Below the pieces are notes generated by a model. The model ran no database searches. It saw nothing but the letters and a program-made list of their open reading frames with translations, and was not told the DNA's origin. From Calothrix sp. NIES-4105 (lineage in GTDB: Bacteria; Cyanobacteriota; Cyanobacteriia; Cyanobacteriales; Nostocaceae): a DNA stretch of 64,000 nt. The position numbers were made by a program, and so were the translations under genes. Of this stretch, positions 1 to 8,353 are shown in pieces (the stretch's first letter is position 1; every line of letters starts with the position of its first letter). The DNA lies in the NCBI RefSeq assembly GCF_002368415.1, contig NZ_AP018294.1, forward strand, positions 1-64,000, written 5' to 3'.

Positions 1-89
1 CCCCACCGAGGCCACGGGGGTCACGGAAAATTTGGAGCATCGGAGCTGTGGGTTAATTATGGAGTTGGGAGCAACGCACTATTGCGCCG

Positions 90-159
90 CCTGTGAATAT
101 AAGTTAACTGTGGAAGACAAACGAAAGCGCGGGCGCCTGTGATTATAAGTTAACTGTGG
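90..159. repeat. Pair of 24-bp direct repeats, 46-bp period
   Basis: Two copies of a 24-bp sequence starting CCTGTGA and ending GTTAACTGTGG lie at 90-113 and 136-159 and differ at one base. Each contains the palindrome GTTAAC. The spacing of 46 bp, about four helical turns, would place them on the same face of the DNA. They lie upstream of the StbABC-like operon, so a protein-binding site or part of an origin of transfer is possible, but nothing proves it. Two reading frames are open from the left edge (to 96 and to 139); neither resembles a protein I know. Confidence 0.5.
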
Positions 160-451
160 GTGACTCATAAGAAAGTTTTAGAGGTGCATTATATGTGGGA
201 ATGAAAGTGAATTGTTATCGACTATTCTAACTAGTATTTGGAAAAAAAATACTTTGAGTCAGAAAATTTTAGATATAATCTCTCTCTAATTATTGATATA
301 CGGTCATATCTACCTTTAGATATAATTCAAGTCAAAATGTTATAATTTTGTTTGAATTAATCAAAAAATAGATAACGAAGTGTTAAAAGAGAAGTACAGT
401 ACCAGTTAATTGAGGTAAAACAGAAAAAGAGATTAAATGAAGTCGGAAATA

Positions 452-608
452 GGAAGTCTTTTGTCGGAAGTGATGGCTTCTATCATGGATGACCAAATTC
501 CTATTTAATTTCTTTGTTTCTAGAACGGATTGTTTTGTGGTGGGGATTTAGACTCTGATACAAAACTTACTTCCGACAAAAGACTTCCGACAAAAGACTT
601 CCGGCGAG
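452..608. promoter_or_regulatory. Inverted and tandem repeats upstream of the stb-like operon
   Basis: GGAAGTCTTTTGTCGGAAGT at 452-471 is the exact reverse complement of 569-588. The right arm is the first of two and a half tandem 14-bp units ACTTCCGACAAAAG (569-582, 583-596, partial 597-608). The array ends about 30 bp before the first gene of the operon. In R388, StbA binds direct repeats just upstream of its own operon, so this could be the operator or centromere of the operon; that is inference. A related repeat flanks the 3' side of the ParB gene at 13769-13908. Confidence 0.55.
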
Positions 609-640
609 ATTGAATTATCTTATTGGGAGTTGTTATCTCC

Positions 641-1168
641 GTGACACAAGATAGAGTTTCTAAAACCAAAATACCAGAGGCGTTAGATGCGCTGCGGGCT
701 TTGGGTGCAAAGGAATTAGACGACGTATCGGCGCGCGATGCTATCAGGAAGATGCGCCGACAGATTGAAAGGGTGCTGCGGTTAGGTTATAGCTATTCTG
801 AGGTTTCAACTACGTTGGCTTCTTTGGATATCCATATTAGTGGAGAACGCATTAAATACCTGCTGAACGATATCCGGAAAAAAACTCGTAAAAAATCTAA
901 GTCCTCTAATGGTGATACTCATGAGAGTTCTCTAGATGAAAATAATTGCGTTAAAGTTGAAGAAACGCCTGCCTCTCTTAACTCAACTGAGACAGTGGAA
1001 ACTAACGGTAAGCCCGAATTAAAAAAACAACCACAATCAAGGGTAGCACAACCAAATAAGGTGAATACAAAAACCAAAGAGTCCCTAGCCACAAACAACA
1101 ATACGGGAGCTAACAACACTAATTCCTTAGCCTTCAAACCCCAATTAATAAATGACGAAGATTTGTAA
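641..1168 (+). CDS. StbA/MobC-like DNA-binding protein (first gene of plasmid operon)
   Basis: The product is about 175 residues. The N-terminal half is a helical segment (RRQIERVLRLGYSYSEVSTT, then a GERIKYLLNDIRKK stretch) that looks like the winged or helix-turn-helix domain of plasmid proteins of the StbA/MobC kind. The C-terminal half is a low-complexity, Asn/Thr/Lys-rich tail. An upstream TTG at 623 is in frame, but GTG at 641 has GGGAG 11 bases before it and is preferred. It precedes a ParA-like ATPase and a coiled-coil membrane protein, an order typical of stbABC or mobCDE operons that stabilise or mobilise plasmids. The family call rests on context and helix pattern rather than on diagnostic residues. 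Confidence 0.6.
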   Translation: MTQDRVSKTKIPEALDALRALGAKELDDVSARDAIRKMRRQIERVLRLGYSYSEVSTTLASLDIHISGERIKYLLNDIRKKTRKKSKSSNGDTHESSLDENNCVKVEETPASLNSTETVETNGKPELKKQPQSRVAQPNKVNTKTKESLATNNNTGANNTNSLAFKPQLINDEDL

Positions 1169-1190
1169 TTGACTATTAAGGAGCGCGCAT

Positions 1191-1970
1191 ATGGTTACCA
1201 AAACAAAAAAAACCACTGCAAAACAAACTACTGCAAAACCTTATTCAGAACCAAAATGCACTGGACGGTTAGTGCTAGTAACTGGAGATAAAGGTGGAAC
1301 TGGTAAAAGTGTAATGGCGAGAATTCTTTTAGATACTTATCGCCACAGAAATATAAATTGCATCGCTTATGAGTGCGACCAGTCGAACCCACAACTATAT
1401 CGACACTATAATCAACTTCCTCCTGGGGTGCAAACGTTGAAGTTAAATCAGCGTGGTGGCACGGATGCTTTGCAGGATGATTTAGGGCGTTTTTCTCCCA
1501 AAGTTTCGTTGGTGGACTTACCTGCTGGAGCGGCGGAATATTTTGAGGAAATAGCAAATGATATTTGTTTGTTCGAGAATGCACAGCGTATGGGATACCG
1601 CATCACAATGGTTTCTGTGTTGGGAAGGGTAAAAGATAGCGTCGTGCAGTTAAAACGATTAGTAGATTTTTGTGGCGCCCAGGTAGATTATGTAATAGCT
1701 AAAAATCTTTACTGGGGTTCAGAAAATAAGTTTATTCGGTACGACAATTCCAAAGTGCGCTCGACTATCGCAGCGTATGGTGGAGTAGAGTTGCTATTAC
1801 CTGAGTTGTTTGATGATATTTTCGACTTTATCGACTCCAATGATTTAACCTTTCGTTTAGCATTAGAACATGATGCTTTGACCGTGAGTAATAAATCCCG
1901 AATATTTGGTTGGATTGATAAAGCAGAAACTGAGTTAGCAAAAGCTGCAGTACAATTGGGGTTAGATTAA
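1191..1970 (+). CDS. ParA/MinD-superfamily P-loop ATPase (StbB/MobD-like)
   Basis: The 259-residue protein carries a deviant Walker A motif, GDKGGTGKS (about residues 31-39), with the signature lysine of ParA/MinD ATPases, followed by YECDQSNPQ in place of the usual D-x-D switch and VDLPAG as a Walker A'-like strand. Such ATPases act in plasmid positioning or in bringing plasmid DNA to the transfer apparatus. AAGGAG lies 7 bases before the ATG. The stop codon overlaps the next start by one base (TAATG), so translation is probably coupled. It differs from the ParA at 15443-16300, which lacks the signature lysine, and from canonical chromosomal ParA in length and context. Confidence 0.75.
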   Translation: MVTKTKKTTAKQTTAKPYSEPKCTGRLVLVTGDKGGTGKSVMARILLDTYRHRNINCIAYECDQSNPQLYRHYNQLPPGVQTLKLNQRGGTDALQDDLGRFSPKVSLVDLPAGAAEYFEEIANDICLFENAQRMGYRITMVSVLGRVKDSVVQLKRLVDFCGAQVDYVIAKNLYWGSENKFIRYDNSKVRSTIAAYGGVELLLPELFDDIFDFIDSNDLTFRLALEHDALTVSNKSRIFGWIDKAETELAKAAVQLGLD

Positions 1971-2944
1971 TGGCTGCAACTAATAGAAATACCAAAAACG
2001 GTAAAAACAATAATGCCGACAAATCTCATTTAGATAAGCTTTTAGAGGATAAACCTCCAGAGTTTCAAGCCAAAGTGCTGCGGTTCGCGCTTGACTCTGG
2101 AATGAAACAAGATGACCCAGCGTTTCGGTTAGTGCAATATATCGGGTATTTAGCACAACTAACAGAAACAGCGCCTACTGATTGGAAGCAGTTGTTTAAA
2201 AAATTACAAGGGGAATTATCCGAGTGGGCGGAACTAACGACGGAACAATTAGCGGCAGCAGCAGACCAGAGCGAGACAATCAACAATCTGGCTCAATCTT
2301 GCAACAGGCTTGGGACAGCGTTGAACGCATTAGACTCAACCAAAAAGCAACAGTTGGAGCAATTGATGGACTTGAGCGAAGCCTCCGAGAGTTTGAAAGG
2401 CGCCGTTGGGGAAATACCAATATTGAAAAAACTATTGACTCAATTGAATCAAACCCTGTCCCAGAATCAGGTTTTGAAAGTGGAATTGACAACTTCTCAA
2501 ATGGGGGAATTGAAAAGGGAGATTTTGATAACTCAAGGGAACAGGGAATTGAGCGAGATAAAGGGGGAGATTTTGGATGTAGTGTTGAACCAGAGGCGCC
2601 TGATGTCGAAAATAGAACAGTTGACCAACCCTCAAACCCAGAAAAGCAGACGAACGCAAATGTTAACTCGCATATGGCGCCAGTTAGAAAACGCGGTTTT
2701 GACTTGGATTTGTGAATTAAATTGGTCGTTGTCCTGGGTGGGGGCAATATTTTATATATTCTTTTTCTCCCTGCTTCTGGTACTTATTACCAGGGCAACT
2801 TTTCAATTAGTACCTGTATCATTACCTGAATTTACACAACAGCAGATTGATAAAACTCAAAAACAGGTAGAGTATGTATATACTAAATTACAGCGAATTG
2901 AAAACCGTTTACAGAGCAAGGAGAAAGGGAAACCAGCGAGTTAA
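1970..2944 (+). CDS. Coiled-coil protein with one membrane segment (StbC/MobE-like)
   Basis: This 324-residue protein starts at the ATG that overlaps the previous stop. Residues about 20-65 (PEFQAKVLRFALDSGMKQDD) resemble a conserved domain of cyanobacterial plasmid proteins that I associate with DUF6753. A long Gln/Leu-rich coiled coil follows, then a single hydrophobic segment at about 253-277, and a short helical tail. The architecture suggests a membrane-anchored partner for the ATPase encoded upstream. The exact role is unknown. Another long frame overlaps 2224-2715 but has no coding signs of its own. Confidence 0.65.
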   Translation: MAATNRNTKNGKNNNADKSHLDKLLEDKPPEFQAKVLRFALDSGMKQDDPAFRLVQYIGYLAQLTETAPTDWKQLFKKLQGELSEWAELTTEQLAAAADQSETINNLAQSCNRLGTALNALDSTKKQQLEQLMDLSEASESLKGAVGEIPILKKLLTQLNQTLSQNQVLKVELTTSQMGELKREILITQGNRELSEIKGEILDVVLNQRRLMSKIEQLTNPQTQKSRRTQMLTRIWRQLENAVLTWICELNWSLSWVGAIFYIFFFSLLLVLITRATFQLVPVSLPEFTQQQIDKTQKQVEYVYTKLQRIENRLQSKEKGKPAS

Positions 2945-3369
2945 TAACCGATAATCTTGATTGTTTATGTAAAGTGAATAAGTAACCTGTTAATTCTGTG
3001 TTACTACCCCAATTTTTGAGATTTTTGGGATAGTAACCCAAAAGCTTTGAGGCTGCTGCTGATTTCATACAGCGATAAACGTTAGTTAAGAATCATGAGT
3101 ATTTTTTATTACAATGTAGTCAATGCGTAAAGGTATCGCGCGGAGCGCGACAGCAATCATATCCGTATACAAACAACTATTCAAGTAATAACAGCAACCT
3201 TTAATTAAAGATAAATTACTTTTTGGTCGAGATGAGAAAACCACTGTTCGCTTTCATAAATATGTCGTCAGAAATGTCAGTATTGCTGATAACAAATATT
3301 TGGTATGCAAGAATTATTTATTAAACTGTATTAATTGATGTATTCTTAATACTGTAGTGATATTAATGG
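2945..3369. other. Intergenic, 425 bp, no gene seen
   Basis: No convincing reading frame is present on either strand. A short GC-rich patch with the inverted repeat TCGCGCGGAGCGCGA lies near 3137-3151. It could form a small hairpin but has no T-tract. Confidence 0.4.
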
Positions 3370-4196
3370 GTGCTTTTCTTGGAATTTGATAATACCTGTA
3401 AGCTGCTTGCTGAACAATATCCGAGTGATTTTATCCGTTGGTTGCTTGGAGTTGAAACGCAACAAATCGAGATACTAAAAACAGAATTGACGTTGTCACC
3501 AATTCGTGCCGATTCTGTCAGTTTCTTGCGGGCTAATAATCAAATACTCCACGTGGAGTTTCAAACTTTAGCTAAATCCAAACCACCAATTCCTTTCCGA
3601 ATGCTCGACTATTCGGTGCGCTTGAAGCGTCAATACGATTGTCCTGTTATCCAAATAGTAATTTTCTTAGTGGAAACCACTGATGAAATAGCGTTTACTG
3701 AGGAATACCGCGACGCGACGACGGTACACCAATACAGAGCGATACGGTTGTGGGAACAGGATTCGGCGTTATTTCTGGAAAATAAGGCATTGTTACCACT
3801 GGCGCCTTTAACGCGCACTGATTCCCCCAGGACATTGTTAGCACAGGTTGGGGAACGTGTTGCTAGAATTTCAGATAGGGATGAGAGACAGAACATTGCT
3901 TCCTGTGCTGATATTTTAGCTGGTTTAAGGTTCGAGAAAGATAAAAGTGCGTCAATTTTTAAGGGAGGATATGATGCAGGAGTCAGTAACTTATCAAGAT
4001 ATTCTAAGTAAAGGAAAGCAACAAGAAGCATTATCGCTCTTTTACGCGCCTCCTTAATCGCCGTTTGGGTAATGTATCGAACACTGAAGTTGACCGTTTG
4101 CGTGGGTTGTCGGTTGAAGAATTGGAAGCATTGGGTGAGGCATTACTTGATTTTAGTTCGGTTTCTGATTTAACTAATTGGTTTGATGGGCGGTAA
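3370..4196 (+). pseudogene. Frameshifted Rpn/DUF4351-type PD-(D/E)XK nuclease-like gene
   Basis: The first frame (from GTG 3370 to the stop at 4011) gives the usual N-terminal domain of the Rpn/PD-(D/E)XK putative transposase family common in cyanobacteria: DFIRWLLG, IRADSVSFL, LHVEFQT (the E-x-Q core), PFRMLDY, IRLWEQ. After the A-run near 3947-3952 the family match continues one frame over (KVRQFLREDMMQES...). After about 4040-4050 it continues in a third frame (RLLNRRLGN...LGEALLDFSSVSDL) to the stop at 4194-4196. Two single-base indels therefore separate the C-terminal part from the nuclease domain. The N-terminal domain alone might still be translated. Confidence 0.8.
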
Positions 4197-4507
4197 TTTT
4201 AGTATTACTTTTGACGTAAATATAATGGTAGGTTTAGGGTAGGGATTTAATGCCAATCGTCAAGAGTACAGTGCAAAACAACCCTACCTATTCCCTACTG
4301 CTGGTTCACCACAGCTCGTGTCCTTAAGGGTATAGCAAGCAGTGGTAGCATCCGTATTTTTACACTCGTAGAATATTAGTTACTGTCTTCACTTACCGAG
4401 GATAATCCCCCCAACCTTCATTAATTAAAAATTAAAAATTATTTATTTTTGAATTGTTAAAGGGCTTTCATATTGGCAAGGTGCCGCGAGAAAAAGGATG
4501 GTAGCAA
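4197..4507. other. Intergenic, about 310 bp, no gene seen
   Basis: The stretch is AT-rich with short repeats (TTAAAAATTAAAAATTA near 4426-4442) of the kind common between cyanobacterial genes. No reading frame, RNA gene or clear terminator was recognised. Confidence 0.35.
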
Positions 4508-4858
4508 TTACTGAGCATTTAAGTTGATTTGACTGCTATTAAGCTTAATTGTTTCCCCATTAGGTAGGCTAACCGTTATCTCAAAGTTAGCATTTAACGC
4601 GCGCACATAAGTTACAAAATCATCCCAGGTATGCGGATGATTACAATCTTCAACATATTTAACCCATTCAATATCTTTATTTACTGCTGTTGCTATTTGC
4701 TCCTGCGTCATATTACTAGATGAACGCGCGTCTATTAATACCTGGGTTAATTGAATACGCATTGCTTCCTGCTCACCTAAAACTCTCATTTCAGGTGTAT
4801 CAGGAATAATGGAATCAAGAAATTTTAGTACATCGGCGCCGAAATGTGGATTATTCAT
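4508..4858 (-). CDS. Small HTH (XRE/HigA-like) protein, possible antitoxin
   Basis: About 116 residues from the ATG at 4858, which has GAGGAG 9 bases upstream; an in-frame TTG at 4885 is less likely. The middle of the protein (LTQVLIDARSSSNMTQEQIA, then WVKYVEDCNHPHTWDDF) has the layout of an XRE helix-turn-helix, as in HigA-type antitoxins. The C-terminus is a short beta-rich tail (FEITVSLPNGETIKL). It starts 5 bp after the stop of the zinc-ribbon gene, so the two form an operon. A toxin-antitoxin role is only a guess, because the partner is not a known toxin. Confidence 0.6.
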   Translation of the reverse strand: MNNPHFGADVLKFLDSIIPDTPEMRVLGEQEAMRIQLTQVLIDARSSSNMTQEQIATAVNKDIEWVKYVEDCNHPHTWDDFVTYVRALNANFEITVSLPNGETIKLNSSQINLNAQ

Positions 4859-4863
4859 TATAT

Positions 4864-5658
4864 TTACTCCTCGATAACTTCCCAACCAAACTGAGATGCT
4901 AGACGGCGAGCAATAGTAGCTCTATCCGGTCTTTTCAAGCAAAAGCCATATCCCACGGGGTCAGTCATGATAAATCCTGAACCAGATTGTTCTAAACTCT
5001 CACATATTTTATCTGTAATACCAATATCAAGTAACTTATCAATTAATATTTTCGCTTGGGCTATAGCTTTAATATGGTTGCCTTCACTGCGGTTAAGAAC
5101 AGCTTTAACAATGAAGTCAAACGGTATCATAGGAAGTCCAGTTAATGTAACTTCTGATAAGAAACCATAAAAATGAGGTTGAAGTTCCTTTGATAATTGG
5201 GTCGATTTTTTAAATCCGCAATCTCGATAGCTAGCATATGCGGATATTTCAATATCTTTATATACTTCGGTGTATATGTTTCCACTATCCCACAATAGGA
5301 TAGCTTCTTTTTTTATACGTCGTTCCTCTGCACTCTTGTACGAACGTTTCTTTCTTTGAAGCGGTGCCGTATTGTTGATGTCATATAACCATAGCCACGC
5401 TCGTTTAGCTTGCATATAAATACACCCATCCGGTTGATCTTCGTTGCGGGGTGCGAGTTTGAGGGATGCTAATTGAGTTTTGGTTTTGAGATGGGCGGGT
5501 ACTGGACGATATCCTACTGGTGGTGGTTCGTTTTGATTCCACCACCAATTGTAACGCGGTAAATCAGGACATTCGGTTGATGGCTTATTTTTCCATTCCC
5601 AACCGCATATACTGCACGTCCAACCATTTTGGGTTTTAAATAAGTTGTGGGTGCCCAT
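4864..5658 (-). CDS. Hypothetical protein with N-terminal zinc-ribbon-like motif
   Basis: The 264-residue product begins with WTCSICGWEWKNKPSTEC, a CxxC plus Cys pattern that could bind zinc, then PRYNWW and PAHLKTKTQLASLKL, a motif I have seen in other cyanobacterial hypothetical proteins. It is followed by a basic helix and a C-terminal region (RPDRATIARRLASQFGW) that may be helical. No catalytic motif was recognised. The gene is upstream of, and probably co-transcribed with, the small HTH gene. Function unknown. Confidence 0.6.
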   Translation of the reverse strand: MGTHNLFKTQNGWTCSICGWEWKNKPSTECPDLPRYNWWWNQNEPPPVGYRPVPAHLKTKTQLASLKLAPRNEDQPDGCIYMQAKRAWLWLYDINNTAPLQRKKRSYKSAEERRIKKEAILLWDSGNIYTEVYKDIEISAYASYRDCGFKKSTQLSKELQPHFYGFLSEVTLTGLPMIPFDFIVKAVLNRSEGNHIKAIAQAKILIDKLLDIGITDKICESLEQSGSGFIMTDPVGYGFCLKRPDRATIARRLASQFGWEVIEE

Positions 5659-5844
5659 ACCAATACAACAAAACGCTACAAAAATATTTTCTCACAATTC
5701 TATTAATTTACTACGCTGTTATATTAGCCAGCCGCTTCTGATTAATAAAATTAACAATATTAAAAATACTAATATGTATACAATTAAGTATTTATTTTTT
5801 GATAAAATTATATTTGCCTTACTTTAGTAACAGGGTGAATTGAT

Positions 5845-6133
5845 ATGGAAGAGACATTAATGCGTACTTGTTTAACACAGCTTGCTGCATTAGGGCATGA
5901 ATTTGATGAAGAGGAAGGATATCCTGTTGATATTACTAAAAGCCTTTCAACTGATACTTGGAATGTTGAAATAATCCTTGATTGCGATGCTAATTATGAT
6001 GATTGGTTAAGTGCGGTTAATTGTACTATTAGTAATGATTTAATAGTACAATCCAGGCGTTTTACTTGAAAGAGATGAATATGGGGATGTTATTGAAAAA
6101 TTAAGATACCCTGCCGTTGCAGAAGCGATTTAA
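5845..6133 (+). pseudogene. Small hypothetical gene with probable frameshift
   Basis: The ATG at 5845 opens a 74-codon acidic reading frame that stops at 6069. From 6059 the adjacent frame continues without a stop for 24 codons (VLLERDEYGDVIEKLRYPAV...) to TAA at 6131-6133. That tail has good coding character, so the natural protein was probably about 95 residues and a single-base indel near 6053-6060 broke it. No family recognised. Confidence 0.5.
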
Positions 6134-6334
6134 TAACGTATCTATATAACTGGCGCCATATGCGTCGGCGCCCTTGTGATGGGTAGGTGAATTGGAAGTG
6201 GCGTGTATTGAAGCTGCGCGCATGGTTCATACTTACTGCAAAAATAACCCGACGAATGAAAATTTATTAAGTAACAGCCTTCTACCCTAACGACATAGTA
6301 AATTATCTATACAGGGTATATAAGCAGTGTAGAT

Positions 6335-6919
6335 ATGACCAAAATTCAACGGGAATCGATTAACTTCAAATTGCCCAAATCCTTATGTGATGAGCTTCGT
6401 TCCGCAGCTATAACCCGTAATACCACCGCTACAGATTTGGTGATACAAGGTCTACATCATGTACTTGGAGATGTACCTGGTGTAGAAACTAGTGTAGAAA
6501 TTCGGCTATACCAACTTGAAGAGGAATTTTTTCAGTTGAAAAGCTCTTTTAAAAGTGGTACTTGTTCAAGCGATGCGGAACGTATTTCTCGCGTTGAAGA
6601 AAAACTCTCAGAATTTTCCAACCAACTATCGCGATTTGAAGGTGCATTAAGAGTAATGCAAAACAGCATCAATGCCTCGCGGTCACGCCGTTCTGGTGGT
6701 TACTCGCCTTACAATCAATATAATTCCCAACCGCCCCAACTCCAACCATTCGATGAGTTATCGCTCTCTAGGCGCCTTAACACGAATGTCTCGACACTCC
6801 AAGAAAAACGTGCAACCCTAAGCCAGGAAGAATTTGAGCGTTGGTGTAAAGACAGAGATACCAGCCAATATGCATGGCGGTTTAACGAAAAAGATAATTT
6901 GTACCATCCTATTAAGTAA
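6335..6919 (+). CDS. Ribbon-helix-helix plus coiled-coil DNA-binding protein
   Basis: The 194-residue protein starts with an RHH pattern: a short strand (RESINFKLPKSL), then two helices (CDELRSAAITRNTTATDLVIQGLHHVL). A coiled coil follows (residues about 55-115), then a Ser/Tyr/Gln-rich linker and a conserved-looking tail ending SQYAWRFNEKDNLYHPI. RHH proteins usually repress their own operon or bind plasmid centromeres. This gene stands alone with no obvious Shine-Dalgarno. A candidate terminator follows at 6987-7010. Confidence 0.6.
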   Translation: MTKIQRESINFKLPKSLCDELRSAAITRNTTATDLVIQGLHHVLGDVPGVETSVEIRLYQLEEEFFQLKSSFKSGTCSSDAERISRVEEKLSEFSNQLSRFEGALRVMQNSINASRSRRSGGYSPYNQYNSQPPQLQPFDELSLSRRLNTNVSTLQEKRATLSQEEFERWCKDRDTSQYAWRFNEKDNLYHPIK

Positions 6920-6986
6920 CTCTTAGCTCAAATTCACTCTATTGGCGCCCAAGGGCATCTGAACGTTCTTATCGATACAGCACTCG

Positions 6987-7010
6987 ACGCGGGGCGCGTG
7001 TCTTTTTTTT
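6987..7010 (+). terminator. Candidate Rho-independent terminator
   Basis: ACGCG (6987-6991), loop GGG, CGCGT (6995-6999), then GTC and eight Ts to 7010. It lies about 70 bp after the RHH coiled-coil gene. The stem is short but fully GC-rich. Confidence 0.55.
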
Positions 7011-7176
7011 AGCACATAAGGCGCCAATCGTGAGCGCTCGAACTTTGCGACTTTGGACTTGTGACTTGTTAGGAATGCCGGCATATTCACGGGAGATGTG
7101 GAATAATAAAAAAGAATCCTGTAACTGAACTTCCAGGAAGTTATGATTTTACCTATCAGTAGCTCAGTTAACCCAC

Positions 7177-8265
7177 ATGGACGCCAGCAATATTGAGGTC
7201 GCGCAGGTTGAAATTCTCCATCCTACCCCGCAATCGAGTGTAATTAATCATACTAATACGACCGTCACGCCTGAGTTGGTGGAGGAGGTAATTCGACAAT
7301 ATTATTACCGCACCCCTGCTGTTGGTGGCGATGAAGAGTTAATTTTGGCATGGGCAGGGTCACAAAGTCGCGAACAAACTAAGCGGAAATACTATAGGTT
7401 TGGTCAAAAATTACTCGATTGGGTACGCAATCAAGGTATACCCGATTTGCGCGTTTTGCAGCTGACATTGTTACTCGAATTTATAGAATCCTGGGGTGAG
7501 GTTTCCCCTTATACCAAAAGTAACCAGGTTTTAATGCTGCGGTCGCTGTGGAGTTATGGGTCAGCTGAGAATTGTGGCTATTTTTTAAGGAATATTGCAA
7601 GTAGTATAAGTTACGATAACTTTAGCGATTTACCGAAGGCGGAGCGGTATTTGGAAGATTGGGAGATGAAGAAGCTGGGTAACGCTGCCAAAGAGATGGG
7701 GGGTAAGTATTGGCTAGTGTTCTCGCTACTTTTCTATAGTGGAATGCGGGTAGGGGAAGTAGGTAGGGTGACGGTTCCTGGTGATGAAAGGAGGAAACCG
7801 AGGGAAGATTATCCCGGTTTATATTGGCATAACTTCAAATGGCAACCTGACCCGGCGCCTGATGATAGAAACCGGGGGTACTACACTATTAAGTTCCGAG
7901 GTAAAGGTGGAAAGTACCGGGAAATTGGGTTAGACCACGAAACTTCCAAGCTTTTTAAAAAGTATAGGGGTACAGCTAGTGATACTTCGGCGCCTGTATT
8001 TCCTAACATGTCACCCGACCCAGCGAAAAAAGGGTTGCCATTAAGTGACCGCGCGATTAAACGGTTGATTCAGGATATATCTGAAGTTGCGAAAGTTAAA
8101 TTCTCGTGCCACTGGTTAAGACATTCCCACGCATCTAGGGCAGTCGAACATAAAAATGTTTTTGAGGTGCAAAACCAGTTAGGGCATAGCAAAACAGATA
8201 CTACGAAAGCTTATGTGAGAGCCAAGAAGGATGCTGGAACAGGTACGGTGTTGCCAAGATTTTGA
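7177..8265 (+). CDS. Tyrosine recombinase / phage-type integrase
   Basis: The 362-residue protein has the complete catalytic set of tyrosine recombinases: Arg191 in SGMRVGEV, Lys243 in GKGGKYRE, His312 and Arg315 in HWLRHSHAS, His337 in LGHS, and the nucleophile Tyr346 in TKAYVRA. Residues about 50-150 form the SAM-like core-binding domain. It would cut and rejoin DNA at a specific site, either to resolve plasmid multimers or to integrate a mobile unit. No paired att sites were found nearby. Its position at the left edge of the immunity island is typical of integrases that travel with accessory genes, but its operon structure is simple. Confidence 0.85.
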   Translation: MDASNIEVAQVEILHPTPQSSVINHTNTTVTPELVEEVIRQYYYRTPAVGGDEELILAWAGSQSREQTKRKYYRFGQKLLDWVRNQGIPDLRVLQLTLLLEFIESWGEVSPYTKSNQVLMLRSLWSYGSAENCGYFLRNIASSISYDNFSDLPKAERYLEDWEMKKLGNAAKEMGGKYWLVFSLLFYSGMRVGEVGRVTVPGDERRKPREDYPGLYWHNFKWQPDPAPDDRNRGYYTIKFRGKGGKYREIGLDHETSKLFKKYRGTASDTSAPVFPNMSPDPAKKGLPLSDRAIKRLIQDISEVAKVKFSCHWLRHSHASRAVEHKNVFEVQNQLGHSKTDTTKAYVRAKKDAGTGTVLPRF

Positions 8266-8353
8266 TTGGGATAGAGAAATAGGTAATGGTGTAAAAGATA
8301 TAGAGTTTCAGTTTTTGATATTATCCAGCTAGTCTCATTTAATACTGAATGAA

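Noticed and set aside
1-139. Open frames at the left edge that could be the end of a gene
   Set aside because: Two overlapping frames are open for only 31 and 46 codons and neither resembles a known protein.
2224-2715. A 163-codon plus-strand frame overlapping the coiled-coil membrane protein gene
   Set aside because: It lies wholly inside the better-supported gene at 1970-2944 and its composition follows from the Gln/Leu-rich coiled coil read in another frame.
5645-5827. A 60-codon frame in AT-rich DNA
   Set aside because: Overlaps the start of the zinc-ribbon gene and is Ile/Asn/Lys-rich, as expected by chance in AT-rich DNA.
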